Shown: piece by piece, positions 24,450 through 37,897 of the stretch
How positions within the stretch are numbered: position 1 is the first letter of the stretch
Layout of the letters: every line of letters starts with the position of its first letter
Assembly (NCBI RefSeq): GCF_947179165.1
Contig: NC_077237.1
Location: 13,358,235 to 13,422,234 of the forward strand
Length of the DNA stretch: 64,000 nt
From: Solanum dulcamara
Taxonomy: Eukaryota; Streptophyta; Magnoliopsida; Solanales; Solanaceae
Direction of reading: 5' to 3'
Position numbers and translations under genes: made by a program
The notes under the pieces: model-generated
What the model was told of the DNA's origin: nothing
Databases searched by the model: none
Seen by the model: only the letters and a program-made list of their open reading frames with translations

Positions 24450-27400
24450 AGAAGATAGAGTTGGGATTATTGGGAACAATTCCTCATATTGCGAGGGTTA
24501 TTGCAAGCCTGAAGTTAGGCTCGAGTTTAGTGAAGAATTTGGAGAAAATTCCTACATAGATAGGTCGTGGTTTTTGCCTCTCTTGAGCAAGAAGTTCTCC
24601 ACGCTAAATACTTGTATAGATTTATATTATTTAATTTACCTTCTAGCATAATTACTCATAGAACATGATTCTTTGAATACATAGGTCGCAACCAAACTAA
24701 CATTTATCCTAGTATCGGGAGATTGGGCAACCTCAATATGGGGAGGGGGGATTTCATGCCTATCAGTACATGTCATTAGTTGTACCTTGTCTACAATCTC
24801 TTTATCAGCGAAATGATGCAAGTAAATAGCACTTTTATCCTTGTCAATTTTTTTACCAGAAACAAAAATTACATTATTTGTATATGATAAATGCTTAATT
24901 TGTAATGAACCTCGCAGTCATCTGCTTGCTTTTGTGTTTATTTTATTTATTTTCCTTTTTCGTAGCTTTTGTTCAATGTTTGTAATATGTTGGAATGAGT
25001 GACACGCTTTTTGAGGTGCTCGAGAGAGTTTTGGGTGAGTTTTTTATTTTTAGAGCTTTTATATTGACATAGTTGACATTGATCAACATTTGAAGAATTT
25101 GACGTCGAATAATATTTCCATTAGTTCCATTAGCTCTGAAAGATCCATTTTGGGCTAGTAGCATGGTTGGTTCGGGTCCCGAGGCCTTCGGCGTAAGTTT
25201 GAACCATTAGAAGAGAGGTTGGGAAAGTTTGGCAAAGGGTTGACTTCAGTTCAACAATCTTGGTAAATGGTCTAGGAAGAGATTTACGTCAGTGTCGTTA
25301 GCTCCTAAACGTTGAGTTTGATCTAGAACGACCTTTGATTTGGATCCCAAGGTGATCGGGATATTTTTGTGGTATTCTGTGAGATGTTGGTTTGGTTGCT
25401 TTGTGTGAGTGTTGAGTTGGGTCAACATTTTATTGAGACGACCTCCATTGGTTATTTCATCAATTTCATTAAGTTTGGAATATCACTTTTGGTGGGGTAG
25501 CATAGTTTGTTTGCGTGCATGGGGTTTTGAATGAATTTCGAGACTTCCTCGGGCATTTTCTCAACTTCCAGTTGAACTAATGCAGCTGTTGTTATTGCCC
25601 CAGTATTTGTCCAGCTTGGCACTGTAATCGTGAAGACCAACTTTCTTGGTCAATAGGGTCACGAGCCTTGACCATCACAATCGTGATGAAGGGTCAGTGG
25701 ACTCGATTAAGGTTTATTAATCGCTATCGCGACCCTATGGGTCCTGCAATCGTAATGAGTAACTAAATACCAATTATATTCAGTTTTCATGAATTTTAGC
25801 ATCAACTCCTTGTAGCGATTTTGGAGCTCAAAATTGAGGGGAAAACTTGGTGAATTGTTGGGTTTTGTTTGTGGATAGCTTGGGGATGTTGGAAGGGTCG
25901 TTATTTGCGCATTTCGGTTGTAAGTTTCCATCAATTTCCTCCATTCTATTCCTAAATTGATGTGTTCTTAAGCTTTCTTTAGTGGGACTATTTTGAGCTT
26001 GTTGATGCTCGAGTTGTGCCCATTTTGGGGGCACAAGTTCCTTGAGATGGTTGGGACCTTATGACAGAATTGATTTTTTTATTCCACGCACTGGTCCCAT
26101 GGTCCTATTTTGGTCCAATATTTTCAAATCTGTTTTAGCAATTTGGGTATCATTTTGCTCGTGTTAACATCTATACTACTAATTTGATAGTGAGGCATCG
26201 TTTGGAAGCTGCTCGAAAAGGAAAAGCTATTGTATAAAGGTTCGAGTGCGGTTTCAGTCTTAAGGTAGGTTATGGTTTCTCTTTTAGGCTTGGCTTAGCT
26301 AAATTCTATATAAATTTAGTTTCATTGATCGTTAGGAAGGTCTTAAGATGTGATTTTAGATTCTTATGATCCTTAGTTGTATTATTGTCCATTTTCGGGA
26401 TATTAGACTAGTACTTTAGTCATAAAGCCTTAGATTAGGTTTTGCCTTAGTCTTGATTGACTGTTTATGATATTTAGAATGTTTCTAGGTGGTTCAAAAA
26501 TTAGATTTATGTGCGTCGATTTTTTTAGTGTGGTTGTGTTTCTTTTTTTGATTCTTTACGAGTTTTTATTATATTATCATCGTGATTATGGGCCTAAGGC
26601 CTTGGCCTTGGACTGGCTGGAGTTAGGTTAGTATGACTGTACTATGACGGATGTTTACCTGGTTGTTATGTGGTGTGATTGTATTGCGAATGATTTCATA
26701 GTTTTTGGTATGTATTCATACGTGTGACAGCTGTATTTGGCATGCTTTGAACTAGAAAAGAGAGAAAGGTGTAATTGAGACACTTAAATAATTTTTGTCA
26801 CGATTTTTACTTGTTTTGGGCTTCGAGGAAGCGCGTTGCTGATTTTACTCTAGGGAACTTGGAATTTTGAAAGGAAATGGCATCATTTACTGAGGTTTTT
26901 GTCGTAAAGAGATATTTACTTTAAACTTGTTGGTTTTACTATTGAGGCTTGCATATTTCAAGGAAAAATTCTATTTTACGAGAGTTTGGATAAAAAGGAG
27001 TTCTGCATTAAACATACGAAATTCTGCGGTTTTGAGTGAAAGATGGGTTGTTTTCCGTGACACTAGTAAGATCAAGGAATATATTTCAGGCGGTCCGAAG
27101 AATTATTTAGGGTTTACTTTTATACTGATAAGTTTGAGAAAATATTTCAGGCGGCCCGTGGAACTATTCAGGATTATATTTCTTGTATTTCACCCGTTGT
27201 TGAGCTTGAGGAAGCATTTCGGGTGACTCAAGGGATTTTTGCCGGTCTTCTACTTTTATGTATTGGCATTTGGCCACATATACATTGCATCATCTTGCAT
27301 TATCTATATGATTGTGGTTGTCTTGTATTGGTTGTAAATGCTTATTATTATTATCTTCACTGTCAGTAGTGTCATGTATGTTTCTAATTAGTTGTTGTCG

Positions 27401-28089
27401 TGGTGTAAGCACTATCGTGTCTCTATTATTTATATGGTTTCTATATCATCTCGGTCGACCTATGATGCCTATAGTACCTTGTGTTTTGGTAATCATACTA
27501 CACTTCTATATCTTTTTCTGATGCAGCTCCTAGTATGAGTCACTCTCGTTGATTCCAGCTATTCCGAAGCCGTCGTTGTCGGATCATGGTGAGTTCTTGA
27601 TGTCCAGAGATTTACTTCTTTCTCCCTCTTTCTCTATCCATGTATTTTGTAATTAGAGTGTCACCTTGACGTGGTGGAAGTCATCATGATTAGATAGAAT
27701 TGTTGAATATAGTCCCTTCTATACCTAGATGCACTTGTACTGGTGACACTAGGTCCGGGTTGGTTCTTGTGTATAGTTTTGTCTTTCTGGTCACTTTCGA
27801 GTCGTTTCTGTATATTTTGTATTGTTACGTACTATACTACATCTCCACTCTTGTACTTCTATTGCTTCCGCATAGTTCCGTTTAGGTGTATTTATTGCTT
27901 TCTACTTTGGATTTTTGGCTTGCCTATTGGAGGTTTATGGTAGACGCCATCGTGGTTCGATTTCGGATCGTGACATCTTTGGACTCCATTTTGGCAATCC
28001 AAATTCACATGACTAAAAGTCATTATGCAAGGCATTCATCCCTCTACACATCACCTCAGCAACCAATATAAATAATGGGAACCAATATG
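24450..28089. other. Repeat-derived intergenic region, probable old LTR remains
   Basis: No coding region can be supported; open frames are 60-100 codons without motifs. The texture from about 25160 to 27975 (G/T-rich, few stops, GGGCCTAAGGCCTTGGCC at about 26590, CAGCTCCTAGTATGAG at about 27525) and the terminus CGGATCGTGACA ending at 27975 resemble the non-coding part of an old gypsy LTR. No matching 5' end or target duplication was found. Confidence 0.35.
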
Positions 28090-28500
28090 AATAAAGTATG
28101 GGAGAGTGGATCACCTTATTTCACTCCTCGGGAGGATTTGAAAAATTCATACAGCTCTCCCTTCACCAATACTGAGAACCAATTATTAGAGATGATTTAA
28201 AATATCAAACTTATAAACCTTCCACAAAATCCCACTTTCCTTGGAACCTTGCTTAAGAAGAACCAAGACAGCCTATCATAATCCAACCACTGGTCATCTT
28301 GTTGAATCTTGTTAAGTTGTAACCTTTTCATTCTTTCTTTAACATGAACATGAAAAAAAATCTTGTGCTTCTATCCCTTCCTTGAACCATTGCATTCCTG
28401 ATTTTTTTCCTTCAAAACTTCTCCTTGATATGCATGATCCTAGTTAAATCAGCATAAGCCTTCAAGAAACTTGTCCAATTCTGCTGAGAAGGTCTGTTTG
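28090..28500 (-). pseudogene. LINE reverse-transcriptase fragment
   Basis: On the minus strand, 28480-28250 reads like the linker between LINE endonuclease and RT (SGMQWFKEG, then KERMKRLQLNKIQ after a frame slip). 28200-28090 reads SNNWFSVLVKGELYEFF followed by RGVK-stop-GDPLS, which is the RT GLKQGDPLSP motif with Gln changed to a stop. The intervening RT block is deleted. It is an old non-functional L1-type copy. Confidence 0.7.
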
Positions 28501-29594
28501 AAATTGTTATTCTAGAGCCTTGATGACATCTTCCAGAATAGTGATCTTCTGAAAAGTATCATCAAATCTTATATTCCAAATGACAGCATCATTCATGACT
28601 ACACATTAGATTTAGAACTGGTTCTCCTTGTTTGCAAACCTAACAGACACTCGCGATTGCATCATTTTGGTCCCCATTACTTCACGATTTCTGTTAAAAT
28701 TTCTAAACTTGTTCAAACATAAGTATTATAAACGTCTTTAAAATCGGGTGATGCTCACTTGTCTAACGTGGATATAATATCAGTATATATGTGGATTTGA
28801 ATAATAATTTATTTTTCACTTGACCATCTAATCAAATTCTTCCTCTAGGAAAAATGTCACTTCAATAAATATAATCAACTATCACCTTCCTCCACCATGA
28901 CATAACAAACAAGTTTTATTTCAAATTACGTTATCGCGATTCATCGTCCAAATGCAGAATGTTTCCTCTTCAAAAACTCCGGTCATATGTTGAGCTTTTG
29001 AGTTTGGAATTTCCTAAATCAATTTTTTGTTTTGATTTGGGCAATTCTGAAGATATTAGCTGAAAACGAATAAGTGTTAAGATTGTGATTTTACTCAAAA
29101 AAATTCAATCTGAGAAACAATGCTCAAGTTCTAATTACATTCTATTTCTGACCATTTGTAATCATCTCTGTTTGTTATTCATGTCAAAAGTAAGGGAAGG
29201 GAAGAGATTAATCTTCCAATACACACCTTGAATTCCTCTTACGCCATAGTTTCAATAGAGCAATCACGCATGGTACGTCTGTTACAAGCAATATACAGAT
29301 ACTTGAGACGTATGTTGCTATAGCAATTAATCTCTCTCTCATCTTACGCCAACGGCCAACCTTTCATCAAACACAATATTCTTTAATTGAATGATCCATG
29401 AATCATACCTCCTCAACAAATACGAAAAGCTGAAAATATTCTAATGGCACAAAATTCCAACACGAATGAACATTTTTTCTGTTCTTCATTCATTCTCTTA
29501 TTCAAACAGGCAGTAAGAAACTGTTTAAACCAGTACAAAATTTGACAGCACAGAGAAAAGGTTGAAAAGGTTTCCTATCAATATAAGAATCGGA
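28501..29594. other. Intergenic sequence downstream of the plastid-protein gene
   Basis: AT-rich. No gene, RNA or recognisable element was seen. It includes the probable 3' UTR and poly(A) region of the minus-strand gene that ends at 29595; no single poly(A) signal stands out. Confidence 0.5.
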
Positions 29595-32500
29595 CTACAA
29601 CCGTCTGAGAATGCGCCTATACTTTGTGGGGCTGTCATACCAAGTAGTGGTATTAAGAATCTCACTTTCCAACCAATATGGATCTACTTCTTTCTCACTC
29701 AGGCTTTTGAAGTAGCTTTCCCACCGTGCGATTGTGCGCCCAAGACGAATACTCTTTTGCCTTAGAAAGATAAACTTAAGAATATCCTTTGTGAACACTG
29801 TGATCTCCTCGCTTTCAATTATGTAGATATACTGAAATGACGGAAATACAACGATTTTTCAATTTGTTTAGCAGCAGTCAAGAGTAAGCAACTACACCAA
29901 CTTGTTTCATGTGCTATAACTACAACAAGCAGACACTTGTGATTGGTTTGAAAACCTTTCAAGCATTTTCTTTATTTGAAGTCTACCACTCCCATCAGAA
30001 GAGAGCTCAGGCAAAAGATCTATCAAAGGCTAAACATAGAATACATGATTATCATAATTTGCTTCTCTTCATTTAGTCGGTCACTCCATAACTCTAATTG
30101 GTCCATGACTTACCAGAAATGGTCTAGACAAAAGGTATTCAATTTAAGTTAGAAATAAATTTTGGATAAGCTGGCAGCATAATAAATCACCAGTTAAGTA
30201 AACCTGCAACCTGAATTTCAGCCAGCTGCAAGGATTGCCTTTTAGGGTAACCACACCTTAAGGGATATAAACAGTGAGCTCCAGAAGTACACAAATATCT
30301 GCGGACAAAATTTAGAGGGGGAGGGAGTGAGAAAAGAGAAAGTACCAAAAATATGAAGCCCATAGTTGCCAAGACTACTTGTCCTAGCTCATCCAAGATC
30401 CCTGGAATGCCTTCATCCTCTGCTCCACCAGAAGCGTCACTGCCACCTCCACCGCCACCACCTGGACGATCTCCACCACCATCTCCTCCGTCATAGTATT
30501 CTTGTTTTTCAATCTGTTGCTTCAATAAATCCTCAACTGACTTTTCCTTCTTCAGATTTCCCATGGCTTGCTCAAGCGCTTTCCATGGAGAAGCCTAGTC
30601 AGATTGTAGTGCCAAGTGGGTTGTTATCTTCTCATGTAATATACATTCCATAAGCTTATTTTTCTCAACTCATGATTTTCAACAGAATGTTGGAGCTACT
30701 ATATACTCAATTCCAATGATGTTTTATGAAAAAGAAACCCAGATTACAATGCACATGCAGAATGTTCATGGAGAAAAGTCATCTGTTTTTAGCTTTAAAA
30801 TACAGCACATTATATCTATTTTGCATGGATACGTTCAACAGGTAGTCTCACGATAGGGCACTCATGCCCCGATATTGTCATTGTATACTCCCGCGGGTCG
30901 GAATGAGTTAAGCTGTAACAAATACAACACAACATGGTAACAAGAAACAGATTTCTTTTGAATAAAAGGAGAGGATAAATGTGAGACAATCAAATGGAAA
31001 GCAGATTAAATATGTTCACCGAGCAAACTCAAACACCCAAAATTAATCAAAATAAGAGGAAAAAATAGACTTAGAAGATAACTTTATCAAAAATGTCAAG
31101 GTTTTCTTAAAGCAATTAAAATTAAACAGGCACATCACATGCGCAACATATTGGATAGATAACCTAAACAATGTTAGGGTGACAACTAGCATTGTGTACA
31201 TGAAAGGTCATATAATCAGTAAATTGTTGGCCACTCCTCAACCTAACTGATTTTGTGAAAGTAAAGACAATTGTCAAGCTGATATCAAGTAATTGTGGCT
31301 TATTAAAGAGTGCTATTACGTCATATAGTCAATCCAACTAGTTTGGTATTGAGGCATTGCCTTCATTGCTGTTGTATTAAGACACATTGTAAGATATCAG
31401 ATACCACACTATGGCATTACTGAGGAATAGGGAGAAAAAGGGTTAGGCGATTAGAAGGGTTGAAAGAGACATTCTCTTCTTTCACCATTCTCCTAGTTTA
31501 TTTGCAACTGTCTTAATTTGTTTATAGATTTCATGTCAGGGAAAACACAAGCAATAACGATAAGAAATTAAGTATAGATGAGAAAGAAAACAACTATAAC
31601 CAAATATTAGAGGATTATGTTTAACCAATGATGGGCTAAAACACTTGTAACAAACAAATGGCGCTTTAGCTATATGTAGAGTCACAACTGGCCAGTCGAT
31701 GTTTCTTGATACAGACAAGGAAGCAACCAACAGGCCTGGCAATGGAACATGTTATATAGTGGAATATAAAGGTTGTCTATGCCTTCCTGAAGAGTTTACA
31801 CTATCCTCCTTATTTCACAGCCAAAACTCAAGATCACCAAGAGCATAACTGAGGCCTATACTAAGATGCATGTAACAATGGCCTAGCACTTGTCTAATTA
31901 ACTAGATAATTTTAGACCCACAAGTTTTAGAGTTCCCCCTACTTCCCTTCTTTTTTGTCCCCTCCTCGAGTCTCGACAGATATGGGGGAAAACAAAATAT
32001 ATTTCAATGCTGGTTTCAAATCATATGACATTACCAGATGGAGTTCAGATGGATCTGTTTGGTACGAATGGGTGGAGAGGAGCCGAAGAATGATGAGAAG
32101 ATCAACTGTTAGCAAAAAGGTAATGGACTGGGTATGTTTCTTGCTAAGAGAAGCATCAACTGATCAAAAGAAGAGCATCAGGAGGTGGAAGTTTGCTGAC
32201 AGAAAAGAAGAGTACTTTTGTACAAGGAAGCATAATGAATATGGGAGATATATAAGCATTATCTTCTTAAATGCCGGGGGAAGATCAGTAATAATTATCC
32301 CAGAACCAGTCTTGAATGCTGGATGGTACGACATAGCTCTTAAGATAGAGAATTTCATTAAATGCTCCAAAAGACAGGTACCAGCCAATATCTCAAGACT
32401 AGAACAATCCAACTATACATTTTCAAAGGCTATAAGCGATAGTAAATGGATTTCAAAGAGACATCAACAAACAGAGGTGGCAAGCACAGCAGATAGGCAA

Positions 32501-34807
32501 AAGGATGGACTTTTGAAGAAGTGCCTCGTTGGGTATCTGGCAAAGGCAATCTCTATCATCTTGGGTGGTATCTAGAGGTGCATGTGGTTGTGGGCCATCT
32601 TCTTTTATTTTTTTGGTGATAAGTAAATTAGATTGGCTTGGAGATTCTCAAACCAATACAAAAATCACACTGCATATAACTGTTTCTCAAAGAAAGAAAT
32701 CAAAACCACCTGCATATTGTGGGAAAACTTTTCTGGTTGGATTAGTTTGTGGGTGGCTTGGATTATCTTACGTAAACAACAACACAACAACAACATACCC
32801 AGCGAAATCCCACAAGTGGGGTCTGGAAAGGGTAAAATGTACGCAAACCTTAACACTACATCATGGAGATAGAGAGGTTGTTTCCGAAAGACCCTCGGCT
32901 CAAAAGTCACAGTTCCAAGTAAGAGAGAAAAACAATATATATAGCATAATGACAAAAAAACGATGCAAAATTTACAAGACAAGAACAATAATGATAGCAA
33001 AGTAATGTGATAATCAAAGACAATAACAATACAACTATAAAGGCATGCCTAGACCTACGACCCCCCTAAACGGGCACACGGCAAGACATCATTCTATCCC
33101 AACTAGCCTTCTACCCTAATCCGCAACCTCCACTCATTTCTATCTAAGGTCATGTCCTCGGTGATATGGAGTAGCGTCATATCTTGTCTAATCACCTCTC
33201 TCCAATACTTTTTCAGTCTACCCCTACCCCTCCGCATAACTCCCAACTCTAACCGCTCTCACCTCCTAACTGGGGCGTCGACACCTCTCCTCTGCACATG
33301 CCCAAACTATCTCAGTCTCGCTTCTCTCATCTTGTCTGCCACAGATGTCACTCCCACCTTCTCCCGAATAATCTCATTCATTATCTTATCACTCTTAGTG
33401 TGTCCACACATCCATCTCAGCATCCTTATCTCTTCAACATGCATCTTTTGAACATGAGAGTTCTTTACTGGTCAGCACTCCACTCCATATAACAACGCTG
33501 GTCTAACCACCATTCTGTAGAACTTACCTATAAGTTTAGATGATACTTTCTTATCACACACGACTCTAGAGGCAAGCCTCCATTTCATCCACGTTGCCCA
33601 ATACGGTGCGTGACATCATCATCGATGTCCCAACTACTCTGGATGATGGATCCAAGATATTTAAAGCTTTCTATCTTGGGGATAGGTTGAGCAGCAAGCC
33701 TCACTTTTGTGCCCTTTGCACTCCAAGTATTCTGTTTTGGTCCGGCTCAATCTTACGTAAACTAGAATATTATTAATTAACTAGACGAGTTCCTCTTGTC
33801 CTTATCAGTTCTCAGTTGGTTCGACGCTTGGAGAGGGTCCGTGAAAGAAATGTTCCCAGTCTTTCACACAGTCAGCATGTGGCAACCACCCTTCCCAATC
33901 GCCAAGGGAGCAATTTTTGCTTCATTTTGTTTTATACCTATGTGTTCAAAAATAATTGGAAACTTTTTGGGGGGGATTTTACAAATAAAACAAACTTCAG
34001 TTTGATCATGTGAGCAAGCTCACATTGCCGACCCCAAGTCCCAATAAAAGAGGAAGTTTATGATAGTTTGACAGTTAAAGTAAAACTAGGTAATCTATGA
34101 CGAACTCAAACAATCAACTGAAGAAACAAACTCATATAGGTGATACCAACCACTAGGTACTTTTGAAAAGGATACCAACTACTTGGTATTAAAGCTCTCA
34201 TGTCCATAAGCTTATATTTGGTCAGATATTTGTTAGGAGTTTTTTTTTTAAAACTGGTAAATTGTATTCACCAGCATTCAGGGCTATGCTGGCCACCTCC
34301 AAAAATTTACACAAAAGGATACTTACAAGGATCCTATAAAATCCACTAGTTGGATTTCTTCTTCTATATTATGTTCTTTACACCAAAAGCCTAAACAAGA
34401 AATAGCTTTCCACTTAATATTTTGTACTGAGCATTTTTTCCCTTGGAAGATCCTCTGATTTCTCTCCTTCCATATAAGAGAAACCATCAATAAGTGAGTG
34501 GTCTATTTGTTCACCACTCCGACTAAAGATATTAAAATTGTTTGACACACATACCGAATGAAAACTGAATGATGTTGCAAAAGAATTTTACCTCATTGTC
34601 ATTGCTTGCCTTCCCCTTTCCACCACCAAATAAGCATACAGTTGTGCACAGATTCTGCTGTCTGGATACACCTACTTTTGCATTTTTCGAGAGTTTTGTA
34701 CCCAGATAAGTTGAAGATAATGTGGTCAGTTTTGAAGTCCTTTGAGGAGCAGTGAGTGATGAAAAGGAAGCATTGAAATTGCAGGCGTTTATGGGAGCGC
34801 AGCTCAT
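29595..34807 (-). CDS. Plastid-targeted glycine-rich single-span membrane protein
   Basis: Three exons on the minus strand: 34807-34592 (72 codons), 30594-30346 (83) and 29831-29595 (78 plus stop), all phase 0 with GT-AG introns; total 233 residues. Residues 1-55 are rich in Ser, Thr and Ala and lack acidic residues, like a chloroplast transit peptide, ending near [13 protein letters not shown]. Then come an [19 protein letters not shown] helix, the acidic [12 protein letters not shown] stretch and a Gly-rich linker (about 104-123). One hydrophobic span follows (about 137-160, [16 protein letters not shown], crossing the exon 2/3 junction). The basic C-terminal domain contains [18 protein letters not shown]. 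The joined exons give a continuous, compositionally sensible protein, which supports the model. I cannot name it; thylakoid or envelope location is inferred. Intron 1 (4.0 kb) is swollen by LINE sequence. Confidence 0.85.
31955..32575 (+). CDS. LINE ORF1-like protein fragment in intron 1
   Basis: An uninterrupted 206-codon frame antisense to the host gene. The useful part starts at [17 protein letters not shown] and has [31 protein letters not shown] and [20 protein letters not shown] related frame at 43493-43863 ([28 protein letters not shown]) lies just ahead of LINE RT sequence, so I read this as the amino-terminal domain of a Solanaceae L1-type LINE ORF1, cut off from its element. No RT follows here. 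Whether it is translated is unknown; nearby sequence shows no promoter. Confidence 0.6.
   Translation: MSPPRVSTDMGENKIYFNAGFKSYDITRWSSDGSVWYEWVERSRRMMRRSTVSKKVMDWVCFLLREASTDQKKSIRRWKFADRKEEYFCTRKHNEYGRYISIIFLNAGGRSVIIIPEPVLNAGWYDIALKIENFIKCSKRQVPANISRLEQSNYTFSKAISDSKWISKRHQQTEVASTADRQKDGLLKKCLVGYLAKAISIILGGI
32769..33760 (-). mobile_element. RTE-type LINE, 5'-truncated copy
   Basis: Its 3' tail is (CAA)n on the plus strand at about 32775-32800 (TTG repeats on the minus strand), next to the conserved block around CCCACAAGTGGGGTCTGG and CCGAAAGACCCTCGGCTC. From about 33100 to 33760 the minus strand encodes the degraded RT C-terminal region parallel to 36064-36750 (partner pairs such as CATGTCCTCGGT and CACCTCTCTCCAATA). 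It ends abruptly at about 33760 and lacks the RT core. It lies in intron 1 of the plastid-protein gene, in the same orientation as that gene. Confidence 0.8.
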
Positions 34808-35744
34808 CTCCTCACCGGAAGTAGTTTCAGCAAGCGATCGGAAAAAAGAGGGGCGACTCGCTCAGCCCTAAAGGGGAGAAACTGATCGGAAAAAAGAGGG
34901 ATTTAGCGGTAAGATAGAATGCCAGTGGGGTGTCTTAGGACCGAAAATAACAATTCAAAATTATTCAGTGTAATTATTATACATATAAATATAAATAATA
35001 AAGTATTTAATATGATATATTAATTCACAATTTTTTTAATAATTTGTTGACAATTTCTTTTATCAGTTATATTATGCATGTACTTTTAAAATTTTATTAT
35101 TTTCTAAAAATACATTAAATAAGCACCTTTTTCTATAATTAATTTGATGAGAACAAGTAGTACTTTTTTTAAAAAAAAAATCTTAATTCAATATTTCATT
35201 GTAGGTCTTTATGTGCATAAATTGGTTCAATCCGAATTCTCGAATCAATTCAAATAATACAATTTAAACTATATAATTCGAATTTAGTTTATAAATTCAA
35301 TTATTAAAAATATTATAATTTTTTTATTTGAATATGGTTGGATATATTTACAAAGTCGAATCGATTCAAAAATTAAATTGTGTATACACCACTAAATAAT
35401 AAATATTAGTAATGTGTTGTTGGCCGTTGGTTGTTGAATTGGTGTGCTTGCACGTATTGTCAAGTTCTTGTTTTGTCATTTATATTTTATTACGCTTGCA
35501 AGTTTATGATTTTTTGGGTTAATGTCATAGTCATTTAAGGCTACAATTTTAAGATTTCGTTATTTGTTATTACGTTTGCTCTAAAAATGAAATAAAAATA
35601 ATTGCTTGTTTAAATGATGAAACCAAAAAAATTAAATAATGTTACCAAACAAAATAACAAAAACAAAAAACAAATCGAGATGGACCTAAAATGGATCGAA
35701 CTAGATGAGAGTTTTAGCAATTTGAAACTTTAAGCTGAATATGG
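34808..35744. other. Promoter-side region of the plastid-protein gene
   Basis: Upstream of the minus-strand start codon at 34807. A 17-bp direct repeat, GATCGGAAAAAAGAGGG, occurs at 34836-34852 and 34884-34900, probably in the 5' UTR or core promoter. Beyond it, 34980-35400 is extremely AT-rich. No unambiguous TATA box was chosen and no other gene was seen. Confidence 0.5.
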
Positions 35745-37897
35745 TCCAACAACAACAACAACCCAGTAAAATCTCACAATGTGGGGTTTGGGGAGGGTAA
35801 AGTGTACGCAGACCTTACTCCTATCAAGGTAGGACGACTGTTTTCGAAAGACCCTCGGCTCAGTAAAAGCATAAAAAGAGGTTAGATAAGGCTAAGAAGT
35901 TTAAAGCGATATGGAAAAGCAAACAACGATAGCGACACAGATAAAATAGAGTAATCAAAATACAGAAAGTACAAGAAGTAATAGATAATAACATAAATCA
36001 TAACACAAGAAATAATAGTGCGTTAATGCACCTACTAATAAGGGAGAATAACGAGACTATGTACTAGTCTTCCACCCTAATATGGATCCTCCACACCCTC
36101 CTATCTAAGGTCATGTCCTCGGTAAGCTGTAGTTGTGCCATATTATGTCTAATCACCTCTCCCCAATATTTCTTCGGCATACTCCTACCTTTTCTGAAAC
36201 CATCCATGGCCAACCTCTTACACCTCCGCACTAGGGCATCTGTATCTCTCCTCTTCACATGTATAAACCATCTCAGTCGCATTTTCCGCATCTTGTCATC
36301 CATCGAGGCCACTCCTATCTTGTCCCGAATAGCCTCGTTTCTAATCTTGTTGCTCCTGATATGCCCACACATCCATCTCAATATTCTCATCTCAGCAACT
36401 TTCATCTTTTGAACGTGAGAGACCTTAACTGGCCAACACTCCACCCCATATAGCATAGCCGGTCTAACCACCACTTTGTAGAACTTGCCCTTAAGTTGTG
36501 GTGGCACCTTCTTATCACATAGCACACCAAAAGCGAGCCTCCATTTCATCTGCCCTGCCCCAATATGATGTGTGACATTATCGTCGATCTCTCCGCTGCC
36601 TTGTATGATAGACCCAAGGTACTTGAAACTACTTTTCTTTTGGATGGCCCGGCCACAAGCCTAACTTCTGCGCCAACCTCCTGAGGTGTCTCACTGAACT
36701 TGCACTCTAAGTACTCTGTCTTGGTCCTACTCAGCTTGAACCCTTTAGACTCCAAGGTATGTCTCCAATCCTCCAGCTTAGCATTAACTCCGCTCGAGTC
36801 TCATCGATCAGGACTATGTCGTCCGTAAAAAGCATACACTATGGCACCTCACCTTGAATTTATCGCGTCAATCCATCCATCACCAAGGCAAATAAAAATA
36901 GACTAAGGGCTGATCCTTAATGCACCCCCATCACAACTGGAAAGTGCTCTAAGTCCCCTCCTACTGACCTTACCCTGGTTTTGGCACCCTCATACATGTC
37001 CTTGATCACCCTAATGTACGCCACAGGTACACCTTTAGCCTCCAAACATCTCCATAGTATCTCTCATGGAACTTTATCGTAATGCAAGTCTCTCTTCCTC
37101 TCCCTATACTGCTCCACCAGTCTCCTCATAAGATGGATGACTTCTATAGTTGAGCGTCCCGGCATAAATCCGATCTGGTTCTCTGAAATAGACACGTCTT
37201 TCCTAACCCTCATCTCCACCACTCTTTCTCACACTTTCATAGTATGACTTAGAAGCTTGATACCTCTATAGTTGTTGCAGCTCTGGATATCCCCCCTTGA
37301 TTTTGTATAGAGGGATCATTACGCTAGCCCTCCATTCTTTGAGCATCGTTGCTGTCTTAAATATGACATTAAATAACCTAGTCAGCCACTCCAAACCTAC
37401 CGAGCTCGCGCTCTTCCAAAATTCCATAGGAATCTCGTCAGGTCCGGTCGTTCTTCCCCAGCGCATCCTACGCACAACACCCTTAACCTCTTCGACCGAA
37501 GTACTCCTACAACACCCAAAATCATGAAGCCTCCCTGTATGTTCCAAATCTCCAAACACAATCTCTCTGTCCCCTTCTTCATTCAAGAGTTTATGGAAAT
37601 ACAACTGCCATATCTGTTTAATGAGGGTCTCCTCTACCAATACTTTTCCATGATCGTCCTTAATGCACTTCACTTACTCCACATCGCGTGCCCTTCGCTC
37701 TCGCACCCTGGCTATCTTGAACAATTTCCTATCCCCGCCTTTCTCTTCTAGTTCAGCATAAAGACGTTCAAAAGCTGTCGTTTTTACCGTCGAAACCGTC
37801 GACTTCGCCTCCTTCCTTGCTATCTTATAAAGTTTCCTATTCGTCCACTTCTTCACCTCATCGTTGCTTTCTATAAGCTTTGCATACGCTATATTCT
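35745..37897 (-). mobile_element. RTE-type LINE, long 5'-truncated copy
   Basis: A (CAA)n tail at 35749-35764 and the conserved 3' block (GTGGGGTTTGGGGAGGG, CGAAAGACCCTCGGCTC) mark the 3' end. The minus strand then encodes, from 37856 down: a linker (KKWTNRKLYKIARKEAK), RT blocks (TTGPDEIPMEFWKSA, LKEWRASVMIPLYKIKG, ENQIGFMPGRST), a catalytic FTDD in place of the usual YADD/FADD at about 36820, and the C-terminal region ([21 protein letters not shown]). Several stops and frameshifts break the frame. The endonuclease half is missing. It lies between two divergent host genes, ending about 266 bp from the MIC60 start codon. Confidence 0.88.

Noticed and set aside
24636..26034. Several 60-80 codon minus-strand frames
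   Set aside because: No motifs, no splice partners and located in old repeat DNA. No evidence for genes.
26797..27975. Solo LTR starting TGTCACGATT and ending CGGATCGTGACA
   Set aside because: Termini look LTR-like but the flanking five bases (ATTTT and TCTTT) do not match, so the left end cannot be supported.
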